From contig JPHH03000025.1 of the NCBI GenBank assembly GCA_000750105.3, positions 186,001 through 250,000 of the forward strand: DNA of 64,000 nucleotides, written 5' to 3'. Both the position numbers and the translations under genes were made by a program. Position 1 is the stretch's first letter. Each line of letters begins with the position of its first letter. The stretch is from Tolypocladium sp. Sup5 PDA-1 (lineage: Eukaryota > Ascomycota > Sordariomycetes > Hypocreales > Ophiocordycipitaceae). The notes below the pieces were generated by a model. That model was not told the origin of the DNA, made no database searches, and saw only the letters and a list, made by a program, of their open reading frames with translations. Positions 22,521 to 33,830 of the stretch are shown here, in pieces.

Positions 22521-23200
22521 TTACATGAGGAAGGCAGCGGCGCCAGCAGCAACACCGGCAATCGCGAGCAGCGATGCGCTCAGGTGGCCAGCGGCGCCGG
22601 CCTTGGTCTGCGTGGGGCTGCTGCCCGTGCTCGACGAGGTAGACGTCGTCGACCCGCTGGCCTTGACGAGCGTGCCGCCGAAGGGGGCGTCTGGGCTGAC
22701 GTTGGTGCTGGCGGACTTGGCAGAGCTCGTGAACTTGTCGAGCGTCTGGTCCGAGCTCGGGTTAACGACGCCAACCATGCCGCCCTGGCAGTGGCTGGCG
22801 TAGGAGCAGTAGAAGAAGATGGGGTCGGTGTTGTTGACGGTGACCTGGAAGACGCTCGGCTGCAGATGGCGGTTAGCCGACGAAGGGCTTGTCACCGCGT
22901 TATACACGGCGAGGGCATGGTGCATAGGTAGTGAGAACTCACGTTGCTGCCCGAAGGCTGGATCATGCCAGAGTAGAAGCCGCCCGACGCCAGCGGAGAA
23001 CACCCTTTGGTGAAGTCGCCGGCGACGACGCTGTGCTTGTTATTGATGAAGTGGTACTCGATGACGTCTCCCTTGTCGGCCGTGACCGAGTTGGGCGAGA
23101 AGTCCTTGCCGCTGTCGCCGACCTTGATCTGGATGGTCTTGGCGGCGGCGTTTGCCGCGAGCAGCGACAAGACGGCGGCTGTGAGGCTCGTGAACTGCAT
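22521..23200 (-). CDS. GPI-anchored cupredoxin-like extracellular protein
   Basis: Exons 22943-23200 and 22521-22859 with an 83 bp intron, 198 aa. Signal peptide MQFTSLTAAVLSLLAANAAA, then a plastocyanin-like domain: IQIKVGDSGKDFSPNSVTA, VIEYHFINNKHSVVAGDF, and after the splice PIFFYCSYASHCQGGMVGVV. The type-1 copper ligand set is visible as His (NKHSVV), Cys (FYCS), His (SHCQ) and Met (GGM). A Ser/Thr linker and a hydrophobic C-terminus (HLSASLLAIAGVAAGAAAFLM) indicate a GPI anchor. It belongs to the fungal extracellular serine-rich cupredoxins, which are surface copper proteins of unclear biochemical role. A direct repeat lies in its 5' leader (23261-23302) and a TATATATA box near 23322-23329. 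Confidence 0.9.
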
Positions 23201-23260
23201 GGTGACAGGGGTTTCAGGTGTGGATAGATTAAACAGGTAATAGGGTACCAAGCGTCCAGT

Positions 23261-23302
23261 AGTCGAGAATGATTGAGCAAGTAATCGAGAATGATTGAGC
23301 AA
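23261..23302. repeat. Two tandem ~21 bp copies in the cupredoxin 5' leader
   Basis: TCGAGAATGATTGAGCAAG occurs twice back to back (within 23261-23281 and 23282-23302), 61-102 bp upstream of the cupredoxin ATG on the minus strand. Confidence 0.85.
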
Positions 23303-23321
23303 GTTTGTTTGACTCGGGCCC

Positions 23322-23329
23322 TTATATAT
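23322..23329 (-). promoter_or_regulatory. TATA-like box of the cupredoxin gene
   Basis: TATATATA read on the minus strand about 125 bp upstream of the ATG at 23200. Confidence 0.45.
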
Positions 23330-25482
23330 AGCTGTCCTGACTCCCGGCTTCCTTAAGCCCTCGAATGCCAAGGGGCGAACGACCCCCGTCCTCGTACGGC
23401 CGTTGGTTACACAACAAGCCTCTGCGACCCGTGGCCGTGCAGTCATCGCGGACGGGCCATGGCGATGGGCCGCTGGCTGGCTGGTCTCACGTCGCTGCGA
23501 CGCTGTCGGTTTCGCGGCGTCGCCCTCGCTCCTTTGCGCGCGAGCGGGCACGCCAGCCGAGAGGCCGCAGCCAACGACGACGACGCTGGCTGTTGGGTGA
23601 AACACCACACGGCGGTTTCAGCTTACCACCCTCACCGGGGCACGACGCCCTCAGCGACCCTGGAGACATGCCGATTTTGCCATGAAACGGGTGATGCACG
23701 TCGACCGAGCGTCTTCATTTCGGTTGTCGTCGAAAAGGACACCTGCCAGGAGCCGGATGGCTGATGGAGACGTGCATCGGCTGCCGGCCTACACAGTGGA
23801 CTCGCCCCCTCCGCTGTAGGCCGGAAGAGCAAGAGCCGGCAGCAGGAGCGTCCACAGTAGCCGCCGACCGCCGCGGCGATGGCAGGCCGACCGGGTCGGC
23901 GGAATCAGACTCGCCGCTCCGGCGCTGCGGCAGGTCGACACCACAGGAATCGAGCCTAGTCCGGGGTTGGAGGCAGGGTTAAAGTCTCACGGGTCACGGC
24001 AACCGTGGAGGCGAGGGATGCGTCGCCCGTCGAGCCACACTGGCTGGCGGCGGGATCAATTGGGGGGGCGAATGAAGCACGGGGTCGTGCGTTGAGCATC
24101 GTGGGCGCTTGGTGCGACGAGCATCCATGCAGGGTGTCGTGCCTACGGAGTGCGACGTGAGGGTTGCTCGCGCTCCGAGATGCCAGGCCGGCGCGGACAC
24201 GAGCATTGGACAGAGATGACGGAGCAAGAATGGCAGAGAAGGCAAGTCAAGCGACGGGAGATGGTCACGAAGCGCGTGTGGATATCTGGCATTGGCCGCG
24301 CGGTGCAAGTCTGAACCCCGGAGAGATTGGCGATGGCACCTCTGATGACATCCCATCGAGCCCATTGCTTAAGTGCTGAAATTCAAATCGCCGATATTCG
24401 CTTGCGCAGGACGAACTGAGAGCGAAGGGGTTTGCTGTTGGGAGTCTGAAGGCACCGTCCATCTCTGAAAGGAGAGCTAGCTTTGGGTGAGTTGTGCCAT
24501 GAACGTAGAGAAGCGTCATGCGCGTGCGCGGCAGAGTTGAGGCAGGCATTTGTTGGCAAGCAGCTTTCGTGTTACACAAAAACCAATTCAAACTTTCGAC
24601 CTCTAAGCTCATCGGGCGTTTAGTCAATTGATGAAGATTGTCTGAAGTCACAACCTCAACTGTCAACTTTGTCAAGCTCCTATTGTGAACGTAGAGACAA
24701 CGTAATAAACGGGCGCCAGCGAGGTGAGGACCATCCGTTTAATACGGAACCCTCCGTTTCTCACGAGAGCATCTCAACGCCGGCAACCCCAGGTGTAGCG
24801 AGATTATGGCTTCGGCTCCGATATCGCAAGTATCAGCGCCGGCAGCGACAGCAGACATAACAATATCTTCACTTCAGCACGTGCAGCAACACGATCCCTT
24901 CGATGGCAGCCAACCGCCGGCTCGTGCGTACCAACGAGCTACTCAATTGAACGTGCCCGAGCCGACCGCGACCGACATACGAATATTACAACAGGGAGGC
25001 GTTGATGAGGATGAGGATGAGGATGAGGGTGAATTCGATGACCACTTCGATACCCTTATTCGGCGGGCACAACCGTAAGCAGAGGATGCAACAAGGTTGC
25101 TAGATTGATTCTACGATATGAATATAACCTCACGTCAGACGAGTCTCGCCCTTGGTAGATTATCTCGGGCCTACTTTTAGTGCCGTGCCACTCCACAATC
25201 TCGCTCACACTTCGGGTTGGCAGACCGGCGGAGGAAAAAGTAGCTCCCGTAAGTTAACCGAGGTGAACCGTAGCGCTCGGCATGCGCCGGCAAAACCCAG
25301 CCCGTCGTCGGCACGCCGGGCGATGGGATCCCAGCAGGTCTCAGGGCACCTTGGGCCGAGCAGCGACAGATAATACTGGACAGCTTTTCTCCCTCTCCCC
25401 CTTCCTCACCCTCCCCAGGAACACGGAAAAAGACGCCCAGAGGTTGCTTGATCGAGTCAATTGAGCCTCCTCCCGATCCGCC
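23330..25482. other. Gene-poor stretch, one doubtful small ORF
   Basis: No recognised gene. It is GC-rich to about 24.0 kb and more AT-rich at 24.3-25.2 kb. The only reading frame with protein-like composition is the small ORF at 24806-25078, listed separately. Confidence 0.45.
24806..25078 (+). CDS. Doubtful small acidic-tailed ORF, 90 aa
   Basis: An ATG frame (MASAPISQVSAPAATADITI...) ending with an Asp/Glu run (GVDEDEDEDEGEFDDHFD) and IRRAQP. Composition is Gln/Pro/Ala-rich and then acidic, more like a protein than neighbouring random frames, but I recognise no family. It could be a small orphan gene, the first exon of a longer gene, or a piece of a decayed element. Confidence 0.25.
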   Translation: MASAPISQVSAPAATADITISSLQHVQQHDPFDGSQPPARAYQRATQLNVPEPTATDIRILQQGGVDEDEDEDEGEFDDHFDTLIRRAQP

Positions 25483-27336
25483 ATGTCTGCCGCCAGCCGA
25501 AGCCTGCGCACCGCGTCGAAGCAGCTGCGTCTCCAGCCTCGCCTGGCCTTTGCCGTGGGCCGCTCGGCCTCCTTCGGCGCTGCTCGTTGCTCCGCCGCTC
25601 CTGCGTCGGCGACTTCGACTTGCTCCTCAGCTTCCTTTTCCACCTCTGCAGCAAGACAATCCGGTGCGCCCGCCATGGCTTCCCAACCGCGCGAGTACGA
25701 TCCCGAGATCAAGGACATTGCCGACTACGTCGCCAACAAGCCAATTGACTCGGAGCTGGCCGTGAGTTCCTCCGTCTCCTGCCCCGCGATCCACGACCCC
25801 GCGCTGGGGTGGTGATGATGGCCTCCCCAACAAAATCTCTCTCGAGGACAGCGCGCGCTGACTGACCTCTGCCCAGTTCGACACCGCTCGATGGATCCTC
25901 CTCGACACCCTCGGCTGCGGCCTCGAGGGCCTGCGCTTCAAGGAGTGCGCGAAGCTGCTCGGCCCCATCGTCCCCGGCACCGTCGTCCCCAACGGCACCA
26001 AGGTCCCCGGCACCCCCTTCGTGCTGGACCCCGTCAACGGCGCCTTCAACATCGGCGCCATGATCCGATGGCTCGACTTCAACGACTGCTGGCTCGCCGC
26101 TGAATGGGGCCACCCCTCGGACAACCTGGGCGCCATCCTCGCCGTCGCCGACTGGGTCAACCGCACCAACAAGGCCGGCGGCAACCTGGCTGGCGGCAAG
26201 GTCTTCACCGTCAAGGACGTCCTCGAGGCCATGATCAAGGCCCACGAGATCCAGGGCTGCCTGGCCCTGCTCAACTCGTACAACAAGGTCGGCCTCGACC
26301 ACGTCGTCCTCGTCAAGGTCGCCTCGACGGCTGTCGTCTCCAAGATGCTCGGCCTCAGCGAGAAGCAGATCGCCGACGCCGTCACCCAGGCCTGGGTCGA
26401 TGGCCAGAGCCTGCGCACCTACCGCCACTCGCCCAACACCATGTCGCGCAAGTCGTGGGCCGCCGGCGACGCCTGCCAGCGCGCCGTCAACCTGGCCCTC
26501 AAGGTCATGAAGGGCGAGCAGGGCGTGCCCACGGTGCTGTCCGCCCCCGTCTGGGGCTTCTACGACGTGCTCTTCAAGGGCAAGAAGTTTGAGTTCCAGC
26601 GCCCCTACGGCAGCTACGTCATGGAGAATGTCCTCTTCAAGGTGTCTTACCCCGGTATGCCTCCCCGCCCGATGCGACTATCGCCCCCTGACGCTTTGGC
26701 TCATGAATGCTGACTTCTACAGCCGAGTTCCACTCCCAGACGGCCGTCGAGGCCTCGGAGAAGATCTACCACCAGCTCAAGGCCATGGGCAAGTCGGCCG
26801 CCGACATCAAGGGCATCACCTGCCGCACCCACGAGGCCTGCATCCGCATCATCGACAAGCAGTTCAAGCCCATGGACAACTTTGCCGACCGCGACCACTG
26901 CATCCAGTACATGTGCTCCGTCATGCTCACCTTTGGCCGCCTCGAGGCCACCGACTACACCGACGGCGGCGAGGCCGCTACCTCGGAGCTCGTCGAGTCC
27001 CTGCGCCAGAAGATCAAGTGCGTCGAGGACCCGCAGTACACCAAGGACTACCACGACCCCAAGCTCCGCACCATCTCCAACGCCCTGACCGTCGAGCTCA
27101 ACGACGGCACTGTCCTCGAGGAGGTCGCCGTCGAGGCGCCCCTGGGCCACCGCCTGCGCCGCGAGGAGGCCAAGCCCGTCATCCTGGCCAAGTACAAGCG
27201 CCACCTGGGCCCTCACCTGCCCGAGGCCCGCGTCAAGGAGCTCGTCGAGCTCGGCCTCGACCCCAAGAAGCTCGAGTCCATGTCCGTGGACGAGTACGTC
27301 GACCTGTACACTGTCAAGGAGAGCAAGTTTCTGTAA
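25483..27336 (+). CDS. 2-methylcitrate dehydratase, mitochondrial (PrpD family)
   Basis: Exons 25483-25761, 25877-26654 and 26723-27336, 556 aa. A Ser/Arg/Ala-rich presequence (MSAASRSLRTASKQLRLQPR...) of about 60 aa fits mitochondrial import. The MmgE/PrpD fold follows, with YVANKPIDSELA-FDTARWILLDTLGC, AEWGHPSDNLGAILAVADW, KVASTAVVSKMLGLSEKQ, DGQSLRTYRHSPNTMSRKSWAAGDA and ITCRTHEACIRII. It dehydrates 2-methylcitrate to 2-methyl-cis-aconitate in the methylcitrate cycle that removes toxic propionyl-CoA from odd-chain fatty acids and some amino acids. A second ATG (MASQPREYDPEIKD) inside exon 1 could give a form without the presequence. Confidence 0.95.
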
Positions 27337-27463
27337 GCGGTAAACGTGGATGGTTAAGCAAAAGGGGGACAGGGCAGGTGTTAGATGCCCGCGCTCGAAT
27401 AAGCTAGAGACCCAGGAGTTTTTAATTTACGAGAACCTTGTATGTATTGATGCCGTCACCAGG

Positions 27464-27544
27464 TCAGTTTCATCAGTGTCATCAGTGTCATCAGTGTCAT
27501 CAGTGTCATCAGTTTCATCAGCGTCATCAGTTTCATCAGTGCCA
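27464..27544. repeat. 9 bp minisatellite, nine units (TCAGTGTCA type)
   Basis: Nine head-to-tail 9-mers, mostly TCAGTGTCA with TCAGTTTCA, TCAGCGTCA and TCAGTGCCA variants. It lies in the short 3' gap between the convergent prpD-type and GH79 genes. Confidence 0.9.
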
Positions 27545-27588
27545 TTCATCGTCCCGGCCAGGGCTCCCGCTCGATATGAGAGCGTTCC

Positions 27589-29401
27589 TCAACTCTTGCC
27601 AAACGTCAGCAGCACAGCCGACGAATCAGGCACATTCACCGACACCTCGCCCTTGCGCACCCTGGCCGTCTCTCCCACCGTCACATTATGCAACCTCACG
27701 GGCTTGCCCCTGTCCAGATCCCAGTTGTAGCTCCAACCGTCATACGTGATGCCCGTGATGGCATCGCTCCCGTTCGCCAGTAGCCGCTGCACCTGCACCG
27801 CCTGCCCATCCGCGACGCCCTCCACCGCAAATGTGTACCGCCTGCTCGTCCGCCTGTCTGGGTTTGGTAGGGGCTCCAGGCCTGCGCCATCGACAGTCGT
27901 GTTGTACGCGTGCATGTTGATGACGGCGATGCGCGCGAGCTGCGCGGAGGAGGAGTGCGCGGCGTACGCGGCCTCGCGCACGTCGGACGACAGGGGGACG
28001 GAGGAGATGCGCACGGGATGCTTGTTCGAGGGCGCGACCATGGCGGCGACGGCGAGGCTGCCGTAGTAGGGGGCTTTGGTGCCGACGGGGTCCTTATCCG
28101 TGGAGATGGGCTGCCAGGCTTGGTACTAGCATCACCAACACGGTCAGCACCTTATGAGGTGCCCTCTCTCCACTAAGTGCAAGAGTTTGGACTTACACGA
28201 TAGTTGGTGCCCTGGTGCATGTGCACGCGCTTGACGCCGGCCGACGCCGCGTACAGGTTAAAGTCGACGCCCCAGAGCGCCGCGCCAAACGAGTTGGACA
28301 GCCCCGGCTTGCCCTGGTTGTACAGCGAGTTGGTCTCGCCGAAGATGAGCGGCGGCGCGGACTCCGGGGCGTCGGGGAAGATGCTGGCGTACTCCGCGGT
28401 ATGCCTGTCGACGGACTGCGTCGTGACGGCGTGGTTCATGAGCGTGCCCTGCAGCGTGACGCCGGGAGAGCTCGCGCCGCTGATGTAGCTGTTTGAGGAA
28501 ACGTGTAAGTCGTACGTCTCCCGTGCAAGTTACTCAGGCCGTCAAGGGGAATGCTTACTTGTGAGTCGAGAAGAGCTCAATGTCCTTGTTCTTATCCAAG
28601 CCCGCGTCCCACGTCTTCCGCGCGCTGAGCTTATTCCCCACGCCCGCGAACGACGGCGCCATGAACCTCGGCCGTCCCATCTCGGGACAGAACCTGTCGA
28701 CCTGCCTCCCAATCTCCGCCGTCGCATTGAGCCACTGCCAGACATACGCGCTCTCGTTCCACGCCGGCGGCCGCACGGGGCCCTGCGCAGAGGTGCTGAA
28801 CAGATCCGGCTCGTTGCCGTACTCCCACGTGTACAGCCGGCCCCCCCTGAGCGCCTCGCAGGCCAGCGGCACGGTGTCGACGAGCGTCTGCCAGCCCGCG
28901 GGGCGGGTGCCGTTGCCGCCGAGGCCCATGTTGAGGCCGTGCGAGAAGCGGACGCCGGGCCAGGTGTGGTACGACTCGAAGTAGGCCTTGCCGATGTGGA
29001 TCGTGGTCGGGTAGTCCGGGGAGCGGCTGGGGTCGACGACGCCGATGAGGGCGGGCGCCTGGGAGGCGTTGTAGAGGGCGTAGTCTTGGGTGTTGCCGCC
29101 GACGCGGATGTAGGGCTTGGTGCCGCTGAGGGCGCCGAGGTTGTTAATGAGGTTGTACGAGAAGGTGTTTGGGTGCGACTTGTTGCCTGGTCATGGTCAG
29201 TCGATGAAGACACAAACACGCTCTGGTAGGTGAGGGCACAATATTACCAGCAAAGTCTGGGAAGGACGAGAACTCGATCGAGTAGCTCACGAAGCCGTCA
29301 AAGGGCTCGCCGCTGGTGCTGGGCTTGGACGGCACCTTGTAAGTGCTCGCTGCCACAGACGCCGCGGCGCCGATGAGGAGAAGCGCGCCTCGAGAAAGCA
29401 T
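27589..29401 (-). CDS. Secreted GH79 beta-glucuronidase
   Basis: Four exons: 29248-29401, 28559-29186, 28197-28488 and 27589-28125, 536 aa. All splices are GT-AG and in frame. Start taken at MLSRGALLLIGAAASVAAS, a signal peptide; an in-frame ATG 24 bp upstream would spoil it. Clan GH-A landmarks are present: a VSYSIEFSSFPDFAG start, RVGGNTQDYALYN, acid/base Glu in YTWEYGNEPDLF, and nucleophile Glu in PPLIFGETNSLYNQG. It ends with the GH79 C-terminal beta-domain (AVINMHAYNTTVDGAG... and SAVLLTFGKS). Fungal members release glucuronic acid or 4-O-methyl-glucuronic acid from arabinogalactan and similar glycans. It is divergent from a GH20 gene across 1.34 kb. Confidence 0.88.
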
Positions 29402-30742
29402 CTTGGGACAGTATTCAGTATTCACCCTGCATCAACATTGGTGTAGCTTGCTCGTTGTCGCGATCTTCGAACCAACACGATCCGCAACAGTCTCAACGCG
29501 TCCGACAGGACAATTCAAATACAGAGAAGAATCAATTCAGCCATTTGAACGGCGGCTATTGAGCGTCTCATCGTCATCACTGCAGCATGCAATTGCCGTC
29601 GTCAATTCGGCCCTTCGTCATGTCGGCGTGCATCTCGCAGTGATTGAGCAACTCGAGCCTGTGGCCTCATTCGCCCGCATCACCAGTGCGTCGATCAACG
29701 CATGTGGCGTCGTCAGGCAGCCAGTCCACGCTGTGCCGGCGACCCGGGCCATTGCCGGGCAGGTGCCAGTTACGGGGTAAGAGGACCAAGTTGGAGATAG
29801 TTGCATTGAGCGTCCCGAGGCCAGCTCACTACGTTACATGGATGATGCTCTGGAGTCTGCAGTCTTGATAGGGCACCTTCGATGATCGACATCAGACGAG
29901 TGGAGTTGGTGATTCCACGAATGGGAACATCCCTTCAAGTATTATCACTTTTGCCGAGTATGGATTACCCCGCGACAATTGACCTCACGGGTTGAATGGA
30001 GTCAAATGAGCAGGGATCCTTATCCGTCGGGCCGAGCCAGTCGACGGGGGCATTCATACATGAACGATGAGTTGAAACGTATGAGAAGAGGTCATAAACA
30101 TGACACAGGTAATGAATGATATGAGCTTCCCAAAGTCATACACTTAAGCGCAGGGGCATATGAAGTTGCGGAGAAGTTGAGAGACTGCGTGTAAGTCGTA
30201 TGCTCGACTCCCCTAGCTCTCGGCACGATCTGTAAGGTCACACTGACGAGGACCAAGCGAGTCTTACCCAGTTAAAATGAGATTGGCGTTGTCACAAAGC
30301 CTCTATTTGAATTTCTAGTTACACCGCATGTCTCTCTTCCGTCACGATAACGTACGTCACGACTCGCACTCCAATCCCTCAAAGGAGCTCGCCAATCTGC
30401 GCTGTCTTGCCGCCTGAATCCACATCTCGAGCCAGCTGCCTGCCCTTTCTGAATAGCTTTAGGCACGGAACTCACTATGAAGGCTCGATAAGTGGCTTGT
30501 TGTAGTCGCAGTTGCTGCCGATTGTAACGCTCCTGTCTAATTGGGTCCGTGTCGGGACCGGCTCCGGACCGGCTCCGCCCCCGGATATGCACCCACTGAA
30601 TCAGGGACCCGGGGATCGACATGAACCTCACTGCGTTGGGCTTGATATTAGACAACTTCTTATATAAATCTGCCTGCCTCTGGCGACTTGAAGATGGAAC
30701 AACGATACTGGTTTGAAGAACTTGTTCAGTCTGAGGCCCGTC
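29402..30742. promoter_or_regulatory. Divergent promoter region of GH79 and GH20 genes
   Basis: 1341 bp between starts at 29401 (minus) and 30743 (plus). A TATATAAAT box at 30661-30669 lies about 80 bp before the GH20 ATG. No coding pattern is seen. Confidence 0.5.
30661..30669 (+). promoter_or_regulatory. TATA box of the GH20 gene
   Basis: TATATAAAT about 80 bp upstream of ATG 30743. Confidence 0.5.
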
Positions 30743-32998
30743 ATGAGAGTGTCACTGACTGCGGGCATCATTGCCCTGGGTAGCATCGGTCCGTCCACCA
30801 GAATACAGCCACGGCTACACATTGCTGACTTATGACGATGCTGCAGTAAACGCCCGCCTGCTCACGATACCGAGCACGCCGTTTGATGCCAAGCCGGGCA
30901 ACTACTCCCTCCAGCACCTCGAGAGCATCGTCCTCGACCCCCGCCACGCAAAGACGACGGACAAGGACGGCCAAACCCTCATACCGCCAACCCTGGAAGA
31001 GTTCACCCGCACCTTTCAGAAGGACCTAAAGTCGACTCTCGGAATCGACGTCCCGGTCGTCGAGGGCACCGAGGCCGTCGCGAATTCCATCTTTGTTACC
31101 CTCGACGGCACGACCAAGTTTGCGGATGCGGCGGGACGCCACACGGCAGAGGGCTATAAGCTCTCCGTCGACGGGGAGGGCATCACAATCGCCGGCGCGA
31201 GTGCACTCGGCGCATGGTGGGGGACTCGCTCAATCTTGCAGACGGCTTCTCTGAACAACAAGAACGTCGCGCAGGGTGGTGGTGTCGACGCCCCTGGATG
31301 GGCAAACAGGGGCATCATGGTAAGTCAGACACCAGCCCTCATTACTTGAAGCCATAGTCAAGGAGACTCAATCACATGCAGCTCGATGGCGGCCGTCACT
31401 TTTACCCGCCAGAGTTCATCGTGGAAATGTGCTCGTACCTGTCCTTCTTCAAGCAAAACACGCTGCAGCTGCACCTCAGCGACAACCTCAACAACTACCC
31501 GGACAGATACTCACGGGAGCGCACCATGAGCCTGTACGCAGCCTTCCGGCCGTGGTCCGACGACCCGGCCGTTGCAGGCCTCAACCAGCGCCGCAACGAG
31601 TCGTATACCCGCGCAGACTTCGACATGATGCAGACGCGCTGCGCGCAGAGGGGCGTCACCATCATCCCCGAGATCGAGGCGCCGGGCCACGCGCTGGTGA
31701 TTGTCAAGTGGAGGAACCAGGTCGGCCTCCAGGACCTCAGCATGCTCAACATCTCGCACCCGGACACGATCCCGACGATGCAGACCATCTGGTCCGTCTT
31801 CCTGCCCTGGTTCCACTCCAAGGCGGTTCACATCGGCGCGGACGAGTACGACTCCAAGCTCGTGGCCGACTACACGCGCTTCGTCAACGACATGGCCGCG
31901 TACATCAAGAAAGAGTCCGGCAAGAGCATCCGCATCTGGGGCACCTTCACGCCCAAGCAGGGCGCCAACGTGTCCCGGGACGTGGGCATCCAGCACTGGT
32001 CCTCGCGGATGGACAACGCGCTCTTCGACTACGTCGACAACGGCTACCAGGTGCTCAACGCCGACAACGCCTTCTACGTCGTCAACAAGTGGTCCGCGTC
32101 GTACCCGCCGCCGCTGAAGAAGTCGCTGGCCTTTACGGGCAACCCGGCCGGCGGGCCGTTCGCGCCCAACATCTTCGACGTCAAGAACGCGACCAACAAC
32201 CCTCCGCGCAGCAGCCCCAACGTCGAGGGCCACCTCGTCGCGCTGTGGAACGACTGGGGTCCCAACGGCACCACCGTGCTCGAGGCGTATCGCGCACTGC
32301 GGAACGCCCTGCCTGCGCTGGGCGACAAGCAGTGGGGAGGTGACCTGTCCGAGCCCGAGTACGACGGCATCATCGACGCCCTGCGCGACGCCGTGCCCGA
32401 CCAGAACCTGGACCGCAACATCAGGTCGCAGACAGACCTTGTCCTGGACTACCGCTTCTCGAGCTGCAGCAACGGCCCGGGGTATGTCAAGGACAGCTCC
32501 GGGAACAACTACCACGGGCGCCTGCGTGGCGAGGGCTGCGTTGTTAATGGCACGACGCTTTGGCTGTCAGGCAAATGCCACGTCGAGACGCCCCTGACGA
32601 GCAAGGGCCGCGACTACACGCTCTCCTTCTCCGTGAAGCCTCACGCCGCCAACCGCGGAGGCACCCTGTTTGCCGGCCCTGACTCCGCGCTGGTATCAAC
32701 CGACGGCCCGGGCGGCAACGTCACCATGATCAGCGGCGGCGAGCACTACTCGCTCAACTACACTTTGCCCGTGGGCACGTGGACCAGCGTGAGCCTCGTC
32801 GGCAAGGGCAACCAGACGTTCCTGGTGGTCCCTGGCCGGGGCGGAAGCGGCCCCAAGAGGATGGAGTTCCTGACCAAGCTCGGCATCTGGGGGCTGCGAT
32901 ACGTTTGGGCGCCCATGGCGTTCGAGGCACCGCTGGCGCGCATTGGCGAGGGGTTTGTCGGTGAGATTCAGAACATCACCATGCGTGCGAGTACATGA
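30743..32998 (+). CDS. Secreted GH20 beta-N-acetylhexosaminidase with C-terminal LamG-like domain
   Basis: Exons 30743-30779, 30847-31319 and 31382-32998, 708 aa. Exon 1 is tiny: it encodes MRVSLTAGIIAL, part of a signal peptide, and splices into VNARLLTIPSTPF. Without this splice the frame at 30771 reads through intron sequence and loses the signal. The family N-domain (LESIVLDPRHA, IPPTLEEFTRTFQKDL) precedes a TIM barrel with RGIM-LDGGRHFYPPEFIVEMC, LHLSDN, EIEAPGHALVIVKW, the catalytic Asp-Glu pair in VHIGADEYDS, and WNDWGPN. From about residue 545 a LamG/ConA-like domain follows (LVLDYRFSSCSNGPGYVKDS). It should trim terminal GlcNAc or GalNAc, possibly chitin oligomers. Confidence 0.9.
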
Positions 32999-33350
32999 GT
33001 AAGCCCATGGGGGCATGTACGCTGTTGGGGCGAGCGCCACTTGGTGACGCTGGACTGGCAACCAACAGGACAAAGGACAGCACATATACAGGCCATTCAT
33101 GTAATATCCCAGCACAGCATCCATAAGCAATGACACCTCGGATTGAATAAAAAGAATATGTTTCGACGCCAGGCTGCGGCGCAACAAACCTAAGCCCCTG
33201 AGCATATCCTATAAACCGTACCTAGGATTAGGTGCCCACGCTCGATGCATTATGTCCTCTTCAACGGCAACTATTTGTTTCCTGACTGCTACGCAAGTAA
33301 CAAAACTATACTCGCGTCACATTACGAAGGCATCGCCAACCCAGCCCGCT
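32999..33350. other. 3' flank of GH20 gene and start of a decayed, AT-richer zone
   Basis: No intact gene. Some codons upstream of 33351 stay open in the DOC-fragment frame but I cannot place its start. Confidence 0.4.
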
Positions 33351-33719
33351 ATGCTAGAGTCCGCAATCGGCTCGCCAATAAACCATAAGTATTACGGTTA
33401 GACAAATCTATTCCAGTTAGCTAGAGTGCTTGTGGAAAAGATCATTCTCGACCATTCATACCAGGATGGCAACAAGCGGACCGCGCTTTGTGCAGCAGAT
33501 ATATTTCAAGTTTCTCAAGAGCATTGGGTACCAGCTCCAGAAAAAGCCGATGGCAAGGATGGTGGAGAGCTTAACAACGGTCTTGCAAATGCCCACGTCT
33601 TGGTCGCGATAAATCTATGGACTGCAGAGGAGCTGGGAGCTAATGAGAGCATAGCTCAACCTTTGGCCGGCTTCGGCAAGGATGTGAGGCACTACTATAA
33701 GAAGTTAGTTATTTACTAA
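33351..33719 (+). pseudogene. Decayed DOC/Fic-family gene fragment
   Basis: In one frame: MLESAIGSPINHKYYG, then TAG (33399-33401), then TNLFQLARVLVEKIILDHSYQDGNKRTAL. The Fic-fold motif of DOC (death-on-curing-type) proteins is H-x-F/Y-x-D/E-G-N-K-R-T; here it is HSYQDGNKRTAL. Between about 33497 and 33556 a neighbouring frame (IYFKFLKSIGYQLQKKP) fits the family better, and the first frame resumes with NNGLANAHVLVAINLWTAEELG, so two compensating indels are likely. The start is missing. Fungal DOC proteins are chromosomal; AMPylating or phosphorylating activity is known for relatives but this copy cannot make a full protein. Confidence 0.75.
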
Positions 33720-33830
33720 TTATGGAGGAGGGAACTCGAGGAATATTAAGGGAACTAGAATATACTGTCTACCATTCTTTTTCTATAGTCCACGCTGCTA
33801 TGCACTGAACTCCCTACCCATGCTTCTAAA

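Noticed and set aside
24265..24675. A 136-codon minus-strand frame
   Set aside because: It begins at a TTG rather than ATG and shows no family pattern.
24680..25250. Possible LTR or transposon remnant
   Set aside because: Composition shift only; no terminal repeats, target duplication or pol-like peptide was found.
30771..31349. GH20 gene starting at an ATG at 30771
   Set aside because: That frame runs through an intron and lacks a signal peptide; the ATG at 30743 with a 37 bp first exon gives one and splices in frame.
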